NCBI GenBank assembly: GCA_003427395.1
Contig: BFEA01000430.1
Location: forward strand, 1,159,961-1,223,960
DNA: 64,000 nt
Direction: 5' to 3'
Origin: Chara braunii
Taxonomy: Eukaryota; Streptophyta; Charophyceae; Charales; Characeae
Within the stretch, counting starts at the first letter, position 1. Every line of letters begins with the position of its first letter. A program made the translations under genes and the position numbers. The notes below the pieces were generated by a model. That model saw nothing but the letters and a program-made list of their open reading frames with translations. It was not told where the DNA came from and ran no database searches. This document shows, piece by piece, positions 51,391-62,060 of this stretch.

Positions 51391-52137
51391 GTCTGCTTAT
51401 TATCGTAGGTTTTTCTCCACAGAGTTGGGACAGGAGCAAGAGGGAGAGGATATGGACCCCACGGCATTTGACATCCACGAGAGAACGAGAAAGAGCAGAG
51501 TTAATAATATGGAATTGAGTTTCTCTGCCCCTGTATCAAGGAAAGCTAAGTTGAATAACGTAGTGAAACACCTTTTCGTCTCGCTCATCTGTACGACTAC
51601 TTTATTGGGAATGAGTGTATTGACAATACAAGCTAGTGATGAAGTCTTGGAACTTCTGGCTATCCCAGTGCAGGCCCAACCGACGGAGGATCAAGTGATC
51701 AGTTTGACACAGTCGTTGTTCTTGAAAGGGATGGGTTTGGTCTCGCTTATCCAGCAATCGAAGATGGACAGACGTCTAACAAAAACCCAAGAAGGGCAAA
51801 AAACAATCTTACATTTGTCCTTCTTGAGTCTTCTCTCTCTTGAGGGCACCAGGGAACAATGGAGGGAAATCCATCCCCACTGGATACCTTTGTCACCCTT
51901 CTTTACCCGAGATATCGAATTTCTTAAGGGTATTAGAATGGGATGTATCTTAAATGTTGTGTTGGTGGCAGATTGGTTAACCCAGACCGATGTCCAATAA
52001 CAAGCCTCCTCCAATGGACCAATTTTGCATGACTGGGCTATAGAGTCTTGTACAGAGGAAAATGCATTTTCTAATGAGCCAGAAGTCAATCCTAACGATC
52101 CAGACACCCGCACCCAAAACCCCAGCGAAATAGACCA
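51391..52137 (+). pseudogene. LINE-F post-knuckle segment of ORF1
   Basis: A 211-aa frame (51365-52000) with AYYRRFFSTELGQ, NNVVKHLFVSLICTTTLLG and EQWREIHPHWIPLSPFF. LINE-G has a comparable segment at 58787-59332. No domain is recognised. Confidence 0.4.
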
Positions 52138-52275
52138 GAAAAATGGTCCTGCCCAATACGATTAGGATAGCGACAGGCTTAGGAGATACATTTAGCAGAA
52201 AAAAATGGTCCTGCCCAATACGATTAGGATAGCGACATAGAACGTCTGAGGCTTAGGAGATACATTTAGCAGAAA
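52138..52275 (+). repeat. Short tandem duplication near LINE-F ORF2 start
   Basis: AAAATGGTCCTGCCCAATAC begins at about 52138 and again at about 52202, each copy ending GGAGATACATTTAGCAG. The second has an extra ATAGAACGTCTGA. Confidence 0.85.
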
Positions 52276-52960
52276 TAAAAAAGACTGTTTGGCGACATGG
52301 ATGCACTCAAACAATATTCACATCGCGTGCATAACTAAATTTAAAAAAGATAGAGGAAGCTAAGAGATGGTGGAGGGGTCCCCAATTTTGAGCCTCCGCA
52401 GTAGGATCGAGGGTTGAGGTAGCAATACTCATTAACAAGGATTTGGAAGTGGATGTGATAGATCACTTCACACTGTTCACAGACCCCAAAGGGAGGGTAG
52501 TATGGGTAAAATTGGCAGTGGACAACGAAGACCGCGCAATTATGTTCGTCTATGCTCCAGTGGAATACAGAGAACGAACAAAGTTTTTGGCCTTGCTCCC
52601 TTCTTGGATCCCTGATGTGGAAAACCTAGTATTAGTTGGAGACTAGAACACAATACTTAATCCCGGTTTGGACTCACCTCCCTCTACTCCGATTAGGGAT
52701 GACGCATTACTGCTTACTGCCCTCATGGATTCACAAAGTTTACAGGATGTTTACACGGTCATGAACCCAGAAAGTAACGGTTGTACGTGGTTTGGTGCCC
52801 GCCCTTCCCCTAGGGCTCCAATACCAAAAAAAAGACTTGATTTCCTTTTGGTTAGAGGAGTTGTATGGGATAGATGTTTATGATGTGATACCTTGGTGGG
52901 TTCTTGCTCAGATCACTCGCCGGTGTCCACGGATGTGATAGCAAAGCAACAATTTGAGAA
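52240..52960 (+). pseudogene. LINE-F endonuclease
   Basis: Broken frames show ERTSLRLRRYI-type lead-in, then FVYAPVEYRERTKFLALL, DVENLVLVGD followed by TAG where LINEs have Trp (GDWN), LLTALMDSQSLQDVY, KKRLDFLLVRG and GSCSDHSPVSTD with the conserved Asp-His. This is the AP-type nickase of L1. Confidence 0.7.
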
Positions 52961-54713
52961 AGTTCGTCCACCGTTCCGACCTAATATAAACCATTTGAAA
53001 GAAAAGAGAACAACGAAGTGGGTAGGTAAGCAAATGAAGGGTTGGATGGGGGCTAAGAACTTATTCGACCAAGAAGGGGCATGGGAGGAAGTGGGGTTAG
53101 GCATTATAACGACAGCACTAGAATTTTTTTTCAGAATGCGAGCAGCAAATAGGAACTGGGAAGAACAGAAGGCTCAACAAGCCGTAAGAGAGACGGAAAT
53201 AAAAATGAAAGGAGATCCCTTCACCGAATACTACTGGTCCGAACAACGTAAAAAAAAAATTGGCTCTGTTGGATAGATTGGAAGCTAGGAAATAAGTTGA
53301 ATGGCTAGAGTGGCCGGAAATTAGGGGCGTAGTAGGGTATGACAGGATTACCAACTTACCTTTAGAAGCTTGTTTCCCAAAACAAGTTCATCCAATGGTG
53401 CGCGAAGTAATCCATCCTTTCAGCTTGAACATGCCAGAAACTACTACTACTCATGAGATGTGTTCTTATGCAAAGTCTTATTTTCAAGACATAGTCTCCA
53501 CAAAACTGCCATATGATTCAACAGACTCAGATCTCTCTCTCTCCTCATTTTTTTGGGACGGACTACAAGGCTGTATACCACAGGAAGGGAGGGATCACCT
53601 AGACGCCCCTTTTACGGTTCAACAACTTCATGGTGCAACAAAACAAATGGCGAAAGGTAAGGTGTCGAGGCTGGATGGCCTATCGGTCGAGTTGTTATTA
53701 GGCTCGTGGGACGCCTTCGCTCCATTCTTATGCCAAATTTTTAATAATTGTCTCGGGACAGGTCATTTACCCAAGGGTTGGTTAACAGGGGCAATCTCCT
53801 TGTTGTATACAAAGGGAGATAAGAGGGAAGTAAGAAACTACCGACCTATCTAAGTCCTTATTGTAGCTAATAAAATTTTGGCCTAGGCGTTAGCTATTCG
53901 GCTGGCTAACTATCTCCCTGGCTTGTTTGTAGGGAGCAAAGGGCGTTCGTAAAAGAACGGTCAATATTTGATAATATAATGTCGACAATACAAGCGCTAG
54001 AAGTGATTGAAAGAGAAAAGAAAGAAGTGGCTGTCTTGCTGTTGGACATGGAAAAAGCCTACTACAAGGTAGCCTGGGGTTTTGTTTTTACCTCTCTAGA
54101 AAAGATTAGATTTGGAGTGGGTTTTTGCATATGGGTAAAAGCTATGTATATGCGAGCGTCATCGGTAGTAATGCTAAACGGATAAAGTTCAGTGGAATTC
54201 CCACTATCAGGACCACTTAGACAAGGATGCCCTTTGGCACCCTTACTGTTTGTTGCACAACTAGAAGTTTTTCTACATGATATTAGAAGTAATACTAATA
54301 TTGTAGGACTCCATCTCCCTCCGACCATTCATTGGAAAATGGCGGCAATAGGTGACAATCTTACGATTGCGTGCACAAACAAAAAAGAAGCATTAGAGAA
54401 ATTGAAAATGGTCTTGGATCAATATTGTGAACTCTCTGAAGTGTCTATTAACTGGGAAAAATCAGTATATTTTTTGCCCCAAGCGCTCACCCTCGGGGCG
54501 GAATGGGGTCTCCGCAGGTTGCCGGCTGACACGTCAGACCGTTTTCTGGGCGTACAAGTTTCCTTAGCAGATTGTTCAGCCACCCAGGATGCAATGTTAT
54601 CGGATAAGGTAGTAGCCGGGATCAATGGGTGGGTGTGGAATCACCAACTATCCCTGTTTGGGAGAGCATTGGTCCTTATAACTGCTGCCTTCTCTATCAT
54701 GTGGTTCCTCTGA
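52961..54713 (+). pseudogene. LINE-F reverse transcriptase
   Basis: Motifs: DAPFTVQQLHGATKQMAKGK, GAISLLYTKGDKREVRNYRP, VAVLLLDMEKAYYKVAWGF (the usual D-K after AY is Y-K), PLSGPLRQGCPLAPLLF, and IHWKMAAIGDNLTIAC, where the catalytic A-D-D is G-D-N. Then come LSEVSINWEKSVYFLP and LSLFGRALVLITAAFSIMW. Stops fall at TAA and TAG between the motifs. The altered active site indicates a dead enzyme. Confidence 0.8.
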
Positions 54714-56320
54714 CCGTACATTATCTTAGAGAGGAGGCCTATAAGGCTATCAAAAGGGCGACAGCCCGACATATCTGGAAACCGCTAGCCACATAAGAAC
54801 AGGACTTCATCGTAAAAGCAGTTTGGGAAATCATCTGTTGTGCGCGAGATAAAAAGGGGCTGGGTCTTTTGGACCCCCTACAACAAAATATAGCCCTGCT
54901 GACCAAGTGGTGAGTGGCTACAATGGTGGGGGGCTCAGATAAATATTGGATCATACGACCTGCTGAGTATATACTAATGGAGGAATGGTCTCTCAAACAT
55001 GGTCTGCACGTCTGGTTTTGCGTTATGATCCCATCATATTGTCAAAGGAGACCAAAGTCGAGAGTGTCACATAATATCCTTCTGGCTTGGAACAGGATCC
55101 GCCCCAAGTTATTGGAAGAACCTAAATCCAAGGGGAAAATTCTGAACCAGATCCTGTTTGAGAACATATTTGTTCAAGAGAATGACTCAGACCAGTTAAG
55201 AGCGGATGACACAACGGGCTCCTTCGCCAGCGCCTGGATCCAACGTGGAATAATCCAACTATGAGATCTCTGGGATGAGGAGGAAGCAGAGTGGCTGCCT
55301 TTGAACAAAGTTAAGGAAAAATTGCCTAGAACTCGGCAAGTCGAATATAGCTACAACACAATTAAAGCGACAATACCCTGTCATTGGACTAGAGTCCTAC
55401 ACAGAGACAGTGAACTGAACTAGGGGAGTTGGAAGACCTGGATAGCTCCAACATATTTTGGAAAATCTTAGGTCCGGACCTGAGATCAAGTACGAAGATT
55501 CAAAGACGGAGGAAAGGGTTGGGGACACTCAACAAAACTCTGATCCTAGAGGATAAAGGAACAATGGCCTCAACCATAGATTTGGAGGAGGTACAAGTCC
55601 ACGAGCAGCAAACACAAAAAGGAACAGAAGTGCAATTGATCTTGGGATCACAGGATAGTTGTGCGGTGGAACCAATTCTCTTCGATTGGAGCGCAAATTC
55701 TGATAAATGGGTGATACTGATCTATAATTATAGAACCAAGATTGGAATCCTCTTCCAGCAAGACAAAGCAGTAAAGAAACCAATATCAACGGCCAAGAGA
55801 ATGACAACTGATCTGCAAATGTGCTCTCTGGAGGATTCAGACTTCTTTAAACCATGGAAAACACTAAAGAACGTTCCGTCATAGAGATAGGCAGCTCTCC
55901 AATGACTCCAATCACTGCAGATAATGCCTACAACAACATAGCTTAACACGAAGGGTATGAATATCCCTTCCAAGTGCATACAGTGTGAATAGGGTTGCGA
56001 ATCGGCCAAACACCTCTGGCTATGCCGCCCTTTGTCAAACGAGTTATGGGAAATTGGGAATGGTGGAAAGAATTCTGGAAAGTCGCGGTTTTAAATTTTC
56101 AGTGGGAAGACGATTTTATAGACTCTCTGTTGTAGGGGGAAAAATATGGAATCATTCTGGCAGCGTCGAACGCATGCGTGTTCCGTGCGGAGGATAAAAG
56201 TTTCCAACAGACTAAAAACCAGATCAAGACGGTCACCAGACTGACCATATATGCAGATTGGAAGAGGAAGGACAGGGCTTGGTTTAGAAAGACTTGGGTT
56301 AGGGAAATTTAGCAAAGATC
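54714..56320 (+). pseudogene. LINE-F ORF2 C-terminal region
   Basis: Fragments: KGLGLLDPLQQNIALLTKW, QILFENIFVQENDSDQLRAD, IFWKILGPDLRSST and TIDLEEVQVHEQQTQKG, aligning with LINE-A ORF2 (NQVLFENPHILQP, WKILGPDLVSG, TIDLEEARVC). Frameshifts and stops throughout. Confidence 0.75.
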
Positions 56321-56636
56321 ACTGTATAAGGTAACCTGGAGGATGCTACCTCGTTATGTTGGAGACGAGAAGGGGCGACATTAGCCCAACGGGCGAGATT
56401 AGCCTTGGTAGGATTTTCACTGCGTCATTAGCAGTCATCCTTAATAACTTAGTTTACGAAGGAAGTGGTAAGTCACTGGCCTTGGTATTCATTTTAGGAA
56501 TATTTGTTAGTGGAACTGACCTCTTAACTATTTGTCACAATTGAGGTAGCAGAAACAGAGCGATCTGTGAAATCCTTTGAATTTCATGTGTTTAAAAGGT
56601 GCATATGGAAAGATTGTCAGTTGACTGCACATTTCA

Positions 56637-56660
56637 GGGACGCTGGACCTAGATTCTAGC
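56637..56660 (+). promoter_or_regulatory. LINE 3' stem-loop with wobble pair (LINE-F, first copy)
   Basis: GGGAC, GCTGGA, loop CCTAGAT, TCTAGC. The C-to-T change in the 3' arm turns one G-C pair into G-U, so the stem still forms in RNA. Confidence 0.6.
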
Positions 56661-56729
56661 ACATAAATTTTTGGATTTCATGAGCTTAAAGAACTATTTA
56701 GAAGGATTGTCAATTGAGTGGATAATTCA

Positions 56730-56753
56730 GGGACACTGGACCCGGTTTCCAGC
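56730..56753 (+). promoter_or_regulatory. LINE 3' stem-loop (LINE-F, second copy)
   Basis: GGGAC, ACTGGA, loop CCCGGTT, TCCAGC. Five of six stem pairs are kept; the outer one is A-C. Confidence 0.6.
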
Positions 56754-56999
56754 ACAAGCCTAAACAGGGTAAGGGCCTCAGATTTTTCGGGTTGTTTGTG
56801 AGAAATTCTCAGCCTCTATATCCATATAGGCGATAAAAGTTACAATTAAAAAAAAAAAAAAAAAAAAAAAGTGGACCCCACTGCGGCACGAATTTTCGGT
56901 AGGGATAATGCGGGAGGGCGGTGCCGGTCGCGGCGTTAATTTTGTGCTCGGTTCCGCCGCTACCGGCTTCGGCCTGTTTGGCCGCCCTCACATCAGCTA

Positions 57000-58550
57000 T
57001 CAAAGTTGACGATAGGGTTTGCATAGGGGTGCAAGGAGACAACATTGACTTCCACCGTGTTCCATGCAGGCTAGCCCACCATATCCAAATCGGTAAATTT
57101 GTGTGTCCTGATCACTCTCACGTATCAACCAAGACTTCGGAATCAGAAGTCTCTTCAAAACAATCAAGCAGCATCAGGGCTCTATCATCCTCGCACGAAG
57201 ACATGAAGTCTACAAAGAATCAACGAAGAGTAGTTGGAGTTATCGGGAACAGTAATTACGAAACTCCTTTTCCGCCAAAGCTAAGGCAACAGGGGGTCAA
57301 CGCAGGAGGAGGAAGATTCCCTTGACCGATCTAAAGTTAGGATGGAGGTGAAGGCCATTGCAGTTGAACCAGGGGCAGGTGGAGAGTCACTGCCTAATGA
57401 CGGAGATGTGGGAATGGTGAGGGAGGACGAGGTAACCCAACAAGGAGCCACAACGCCGCGGGTAGAAAGAGAGGAAGAGGGGAGGGAAGAAAAACGCTCT
57501 CCTGCTCCAGGTCACACTAATTATTGGTCGGAGGAATGAAGAGTCAGGGATATGTTGGCGAAATGCTACGACTCGCCTGGTTGGAATACGAGGGAACTTA
57601 GGGAAGATGGGAACAAGGCACACTTCATCTTGAACCCGTCCTTGGACGAGATCAAGGTAAAGTGGCTCAAAGAACGAACCCTAACTGTTATCTTCCAAGA
57701 AGGTTCTAAGAACCTGTCTAAGAAAGTCAAGGAAGAAGTGATTAGAGCATTCGAGGATATTTGGTTAGGGGACAAGAGGTTCGATGAAGCAATAACAAGA
57801 GGTCGTGTCTGCATAGAGTCAAGAAACGTTCTCTCGTATGTGGCAATGGATAAAGCAGTTACTGACTAGATGTTGGAGGAGAAGGAAATGAGAGTAGCTC
57901 TCAGGTGCAGATGGCACTCAATAGCCTTTAAGCCTTGGATGATGAAGTCAGAGATCGAGGATGCTAGACGAGAGAATGATAAATAGTACTTTTGGATCCG
58001 AGTGATTGATGTCTTGTTAGACGCCTATTGCTACATGGAGGCGGCAGCAGAGCATGCGATCGGGCCTGTACGGAAAGTATATCTGCCGGAGGCAGACGCG
58101 CGCACACCCAGGCTAATCAACATGCGGTTAGACATTGCCATCGAAGCACTGGCAATACTAAAGAGTCATTCGCTTTCACGACATTCCAAGGCCAGGTCAT
58201 CGAAGTTCAAGTCTCGCACGCAAGAATGTCGTGGTGTAGTAAGTGCGGACGCTTCTTTCATTTGGCAGATCAATGCCCAACAGGGCAGCGAAGGAGATCT
58301 CATAGTCCTCCACTTAGCGATCCGGACAGCCAGGCCTCGTCAACAAGTAGCTCGCCCCAACCAAGCTCACGCCACACTAGAGATTCCTCTATGGATACCT
58401 CTGCGAAGACCTCTCCGTCGTCCTCTAAGGCTTCGTCGTCGAAAGCCCCATCCTCCAACGTGGGCCTCGTCATCAGCTAGACGATTCAAAGCGCCGGTGT
58501 ACTCAGGCCTCTTAGGTCCATCGAGTGCGGCTAGGACAGGGGGGGGTTAG
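57000..58550 (+). pseudogene. LINE-G ORF1 (DUF4283-like plus CCHC zinc knuckle)
   Basis: Frames give RTLTVIFQEGSKNLSKKVKE, CRWHSIAFKPWMMKSEIED and FWIRVIDV, aligning with DUF4283-like LINE-F ORF1. They are followed by MSWCSKCGRFFHLADQCPTG, a canonical C-x2-C-x4-H-x4-C zinc knuckle (58028-58480 frame), and a Ser/Pro-rich tail. Stops separate the pieces. The intact knuckle shows what LINE-F lost. Confidence 0.7.
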
Positions 58551-58786
58551 CGCCATCGCAAGCGAGCTTAATCCGAGATAACCCAATGTTCTCACCAGGA
58601 CCGATAGGAGAGGGAGTGAATCAGGCAACTCGGGAGGGTCGGGGAAAAACCTCTATACAGGCATAAGTAATGGGAGGTGGATACTCTGGCGGGGATCGAC
58701 CCTCATGAAAACAAGGATGACGTAAGGAGGGTGATGGTTTAGGAGCTGGCACTTCGGGCACCAGGGAGCAGAAGGGGAGGACACAA

Positions 58787-59332
58787 GTGAGAGAAGAACT
58801 AACGCCGACCAAATTACGACGCAGACTAAGTGAGGACATGCGGGAGCTCAGAATTCAAGAGGAAGTTGAAGGCGAGTCCTCCTCAAACTCAGAGGCAGGG
58901 GAAAGTGAGATCAGAGGGATGGATGGGGCAGGCTCCACCTCAACCCCGACGACGATGAAGAGAAGACGACAACTTACAACATCAAGAACGAAGGACGTCA
59001 CCTGGAAAAAATACCTGTTGCAACTTCTATTGACATCAGTACAGGAAGGAATCTTTGGACCGGCATGGACAGTCTCTCAAACGGAAACGGGTCTGCCTTC
59101 TCAGCAAATTCCAGGGCCCCCAATGCCCACGGATATGATCATAATTACACGCAGACTGTATGGTATAGAAACAGTGGTAAGAGCGGTTCCGGATATGCAT
59201 GTACCTTGTTTTTTCATCGACCATCCTGGCATGAAGATTAAGCTATATACGTTCGTTCTTGACAACCGTATGTCACAAGAGAATCTTCGCACGATGATGG
59301 GTCATGGATTTAGCCTGTTTCCGTTAGAATGA
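58787..59332 (+). pseudogene. LINE-G post-knuckle segment
   Basis: The 181-aa open frame begins MREELTPTKLRRRLSEDMR, is acidic, then has WKKYLLQLLLTSVQEGIFG and FVLDNRMSQENLRTMMGHG. It corresponds in position to 51365-52000 in LINE-F. Unrecognised. Confidence 0.4.
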
Positions 59333-59569
59333 CTCGCGAAATTAAATTGCCCAGACCTTTCTCGCATTTCCCTACATGGAAACCTGGTTGCCTCATGCTT
59401 AGGGAAGTTATCTCAGAAAGCCCGGTCGTTGAATTCAACGACACTTCGCTCGTTCTTAACCCAGAGATGGGAAACGGGAACATCAGCTCAACATGGACCC
59501 GTGGCAGCACCCACCTCCCTCCCCTCGACCAACATCCAATCTCAGTCAGGCGAATTGCGGAGGAATGAT

Positions 59570-60449
59570 TAATACTAAGATAGCAACGTGGAAGGTAAGG
59601 GGACTAGGAAATACAAGCGGTAGGCGTAAGACGCAAAGAGCCAAATCTTGGATCCATGAAAATCGAGTTCAGATCCTATGCATACAGAAAACTAAGTTAG
59701 ATGAATGTAAAATTGTAGATATTGGAGCATGGTGGGACAACCCTTAGATTTGGGCCCCAACGGAGGAAACGAGGGGAGGGGTAACGATCTTGGTGTATAG
59801 GGATCTAAACGCGGGAATAAAAGACCATGATTTTGACCTGGGTGGGAATGGGCATGGATTGAGTTTTTGTCTGCGAACCTAGAATGGGTGTTGTTCACTT
59901 TATACGCACTAGCGGATGAAAGCTAAGAGAACTCTCTTTTTTGAAACCTTGATGGATTTCCTTCCAGATGTTGAGAATTTGTTTTTTGCTGACGATTGGA
60001 ATGGAACGCTAGATGATGCGAACCCTCTATTCCAGACTTCTAGGCTGGGTAGAAATGTGGATAAGTCGTTGGATATGATAACAGACCTGGAGTTAGAGGA
60101 TATCTTTCGCTCAGTAAACTCGGACGACCCGGGGTATACCTAGTTTTCTTAACAATCCACAATGAGTCGGAGGGCCGCTGCAAGAAAACTAGATTGTTTT
60201 CTGACAACACAAAATGTAGGAAGGAACGTACCGAATGTCTCAGTCCTCCCAAACCCACTTTCGGACCACAGTCTGAGAGTTGCTCAACTAGTGTGGGGGG
60301 AGGGGCCAGACAAAGGCAGGGGCCTCGACAGGCTGAACGAAACCCCAATCATAGACCCTGGTGTACGAACATGGGTCGCAGATCAGTTTGATAGTTGGGC
60401 GCAAAGGAAACACATGTTTACCTTTGAAAAAGATTGGTGGGAACTATGA
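59570..60449 (+). pseudogene. LINE-G endonuclease
   Basis: It starts TKIATWKVRGLGNTSGRRKT with the usual N-terminal pattern. It then has ILCIQKTKLDECKIVDIGAW, a TAG at a Trp-like site, DVENLFFADDWNGTLDDANP (GDWN altered to ADDWN), LDCFLTTQNV and PLSDHSLRVAQLVWG (conserved Asp-His). Multiple stops. It is the L1 nickase domain. Confidence 0.75.
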
Positions 60450-61205
60450 TGCTATTTATCTCGAACATGTTAAGTTTCTTTTAAAAAAAATTGGCCTTCC
60501 AATAAAAAAAGAAGAGGAAGCAACTGGAAAGAAATTTGCGGAGGAAGCAAAGATAATCATAGCACTTTTCATGCCCCACCCTATTGATGCCAAGTGGTGG
60601 AGCCAGGAGAGGGATCTCGGATTGAGAAAATGGGATGAAATACAAGAAGCCAAGTCTAACAAATGGAGTGAGATCCTAACTATCAAAGGGATCGAATAAG
60701 AGGATCGAATGTTTAAAATCCTATTTCAGAGAGTACAACCAAGGTTTTACAAAAAAGAAATGCAATCCTTAACTCATTTGTTCAATCAGCAAGCTCCGAC
60801 CGCAAAAACATATAGAGAGATTTCTTCCGACGTTGAACTGTATTTCTGTGATATTCTCACCTCCCGCAAACCAATATAAGAAATCGACAGAGGCAAGGAT
60901 CAGTTGACAAACTTGTGGGATGTAATGGAAGTTTGTCTGCCTGACAATGGTCGGTTGGATTTGGACCACCCAATTAAAGAGGTCGAGCTCAACCAGGCGA
61001 TGAAATCAATGGCCAGACGTAAAGCACCGGCCTCAGACGGTATCACAATAAGGTTTTATGATCAATTTTGGACAAAAATTGGAGGCTCGCTGAAGGAAAT
61101 GTACAATAGTGTCTTGATAGGCACAGACCTTACCACCAGCATTAGACATGTGATCATTACTCTACTGTATAAGAAGGGACAATTGAACGAGATCCGGAAC
61201 TAGAG
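60450..61205 (+). pseudogene. LINE-G RT, N-terminal part
   Basis: Lead-in KKIGLPIKKEEEATGKKFAE, then LDHPIKEVELNQAMKSMARR, KAPASDGITIRFYDQFW and TSIRHVIITLLYKKGQLNEI, followed by RN-TAG-RPMN where L1s read RNWRP/RNYRP. The first RT block is conserved; palm motifs are lost with the truncation. Confidence 0.8.
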
Positions 61206-61571
61206 GCCTATGAATCCCCCGTGGCCGCAGTCACCGCGGGCACAACCACGACCCGCAGCCTCGGTCTACCGCGACCCTTCACGACCAAGGTGAGAGGGGG
61301 TTGGAGGTGAGAGTTTCAGAGTGAAGTTCCGGAACCCCGACCCTACCCCCTCGAATAGAAAAAAGATTAAAACACAGCAGTTGGGGGGGGTGGTTTTCGG
61401 TGTGTGAAAACAAAATTGAAAAAAATTAATAATAATAAGATTCATTGATTGATGTTTTTTGGATTGATTGGTTGATTGGTTGATTGGTTGATTGCTTGAT
61501 TGCTTACTTGCTTGCTTGATTGATTGATTGATGGGTGGGCGAGGGGTCCTCCCCCCCTCCCCCCGGCATAC
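61206..61571. repeat. (TTGA)n-type microsatellite and flank
   Basis: GC-rich unrelated sequence begins after about 61215. TTGATTGG/TTGATTGC tetramer-type repeats lie at about 61441-61532, then a C-rich stretch up to the gap. No gene. Confidence 0.8.
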
Positions 61572-61679
61572 NNNNNNNNNNNNNNNNNNNNNNNNNNNNN
61601 NNNNNNNNNNNNNNNNNNNNNNNNNNNNNNNNNNNNNNNNNNNNNNNNNNNNNNNNNNNNNNNNNNNNNNNNNNNNNNN
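61572..61679. other. Assembly gap, 108 N
   Basis: Gap between a C-rich stretch and a (CA)n repeat. Confidence 0.99.
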
Positions 61680-61734
<55 letters not shown>

Positions 61735-61783
61735 ACATGTGCGTACACACACACACACACACACATACACACACGCACACATA
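61680..61783. repeat. (CA)n microsatellite
   Basis: Pure CA for about 50 bases, then CA with CATGTGCGTA and CATACA interruptions. Confidence 0.95.
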
Positions 61784-61789
61784 ACCTCT

Positions 61790-61951
61790 TTAAGAAAAAG
61801 AAATAATATTAAACTAAACCACTTAAAAGTTAATTTAATATAATAATAAAATAATTAAATTAATTAAAAAACTAAAAAGTTAAATTATTTTTAATTTCTT
61901 AAGTAAATAGATTAATAAATTTAAATAATAATAAATAGATAAATAAATAGA

Positions 61952-62002
<51 letters not shown>

Positions 62003-62060
62003 GTAAATAAATAAATAAATTTAAAAAATAATAAAATAATAATAAAATAATTAAATAATT
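61790..62060. repeat. AT-rich low complexity with (TAAA)n
   Basis: Almost only A and T; pure TAAA repeats near 61935-62020. Confidence 0.9.

Larger units (their letters stand above)
48450..56870 (+). mobile_element. L1-type LINE-F, nearly full length, decayed
   Basis: It lies between the A tail of LINE-E and the start of LINE-G. It contains a GC-rich 5' region (TTGGACCCCACGG near 48471), ORF1 with a DUF4283-like segment, endonuclease, RT, C-terminal region, two 3' stem-loops and an A tail (56848-56870). Many stops and two internal duplications make it inactive. Confidence 0.85.
56871..61205 (+). mobile_element. L1-type LINE-G, 3'-interrupted
   Basis: It begins GTGGACCCCACTGCGG directly after the LINE-F A tail, with a start word like LINE-F's GGACCCCAC. 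ORF1, endonuclease and the first third of RT are present. The sequence changes abruptly after EIRN*RPMN at about 61215 and no 3' end is seen. This is an unusual 3' loss, by deletion or misassembly. Confidence 0.8.

Noticed and set aside
61266-61843. Cys-Val and Thr-His repeat frames
   Set aside because: Translations of the CA microsatellite and gap.
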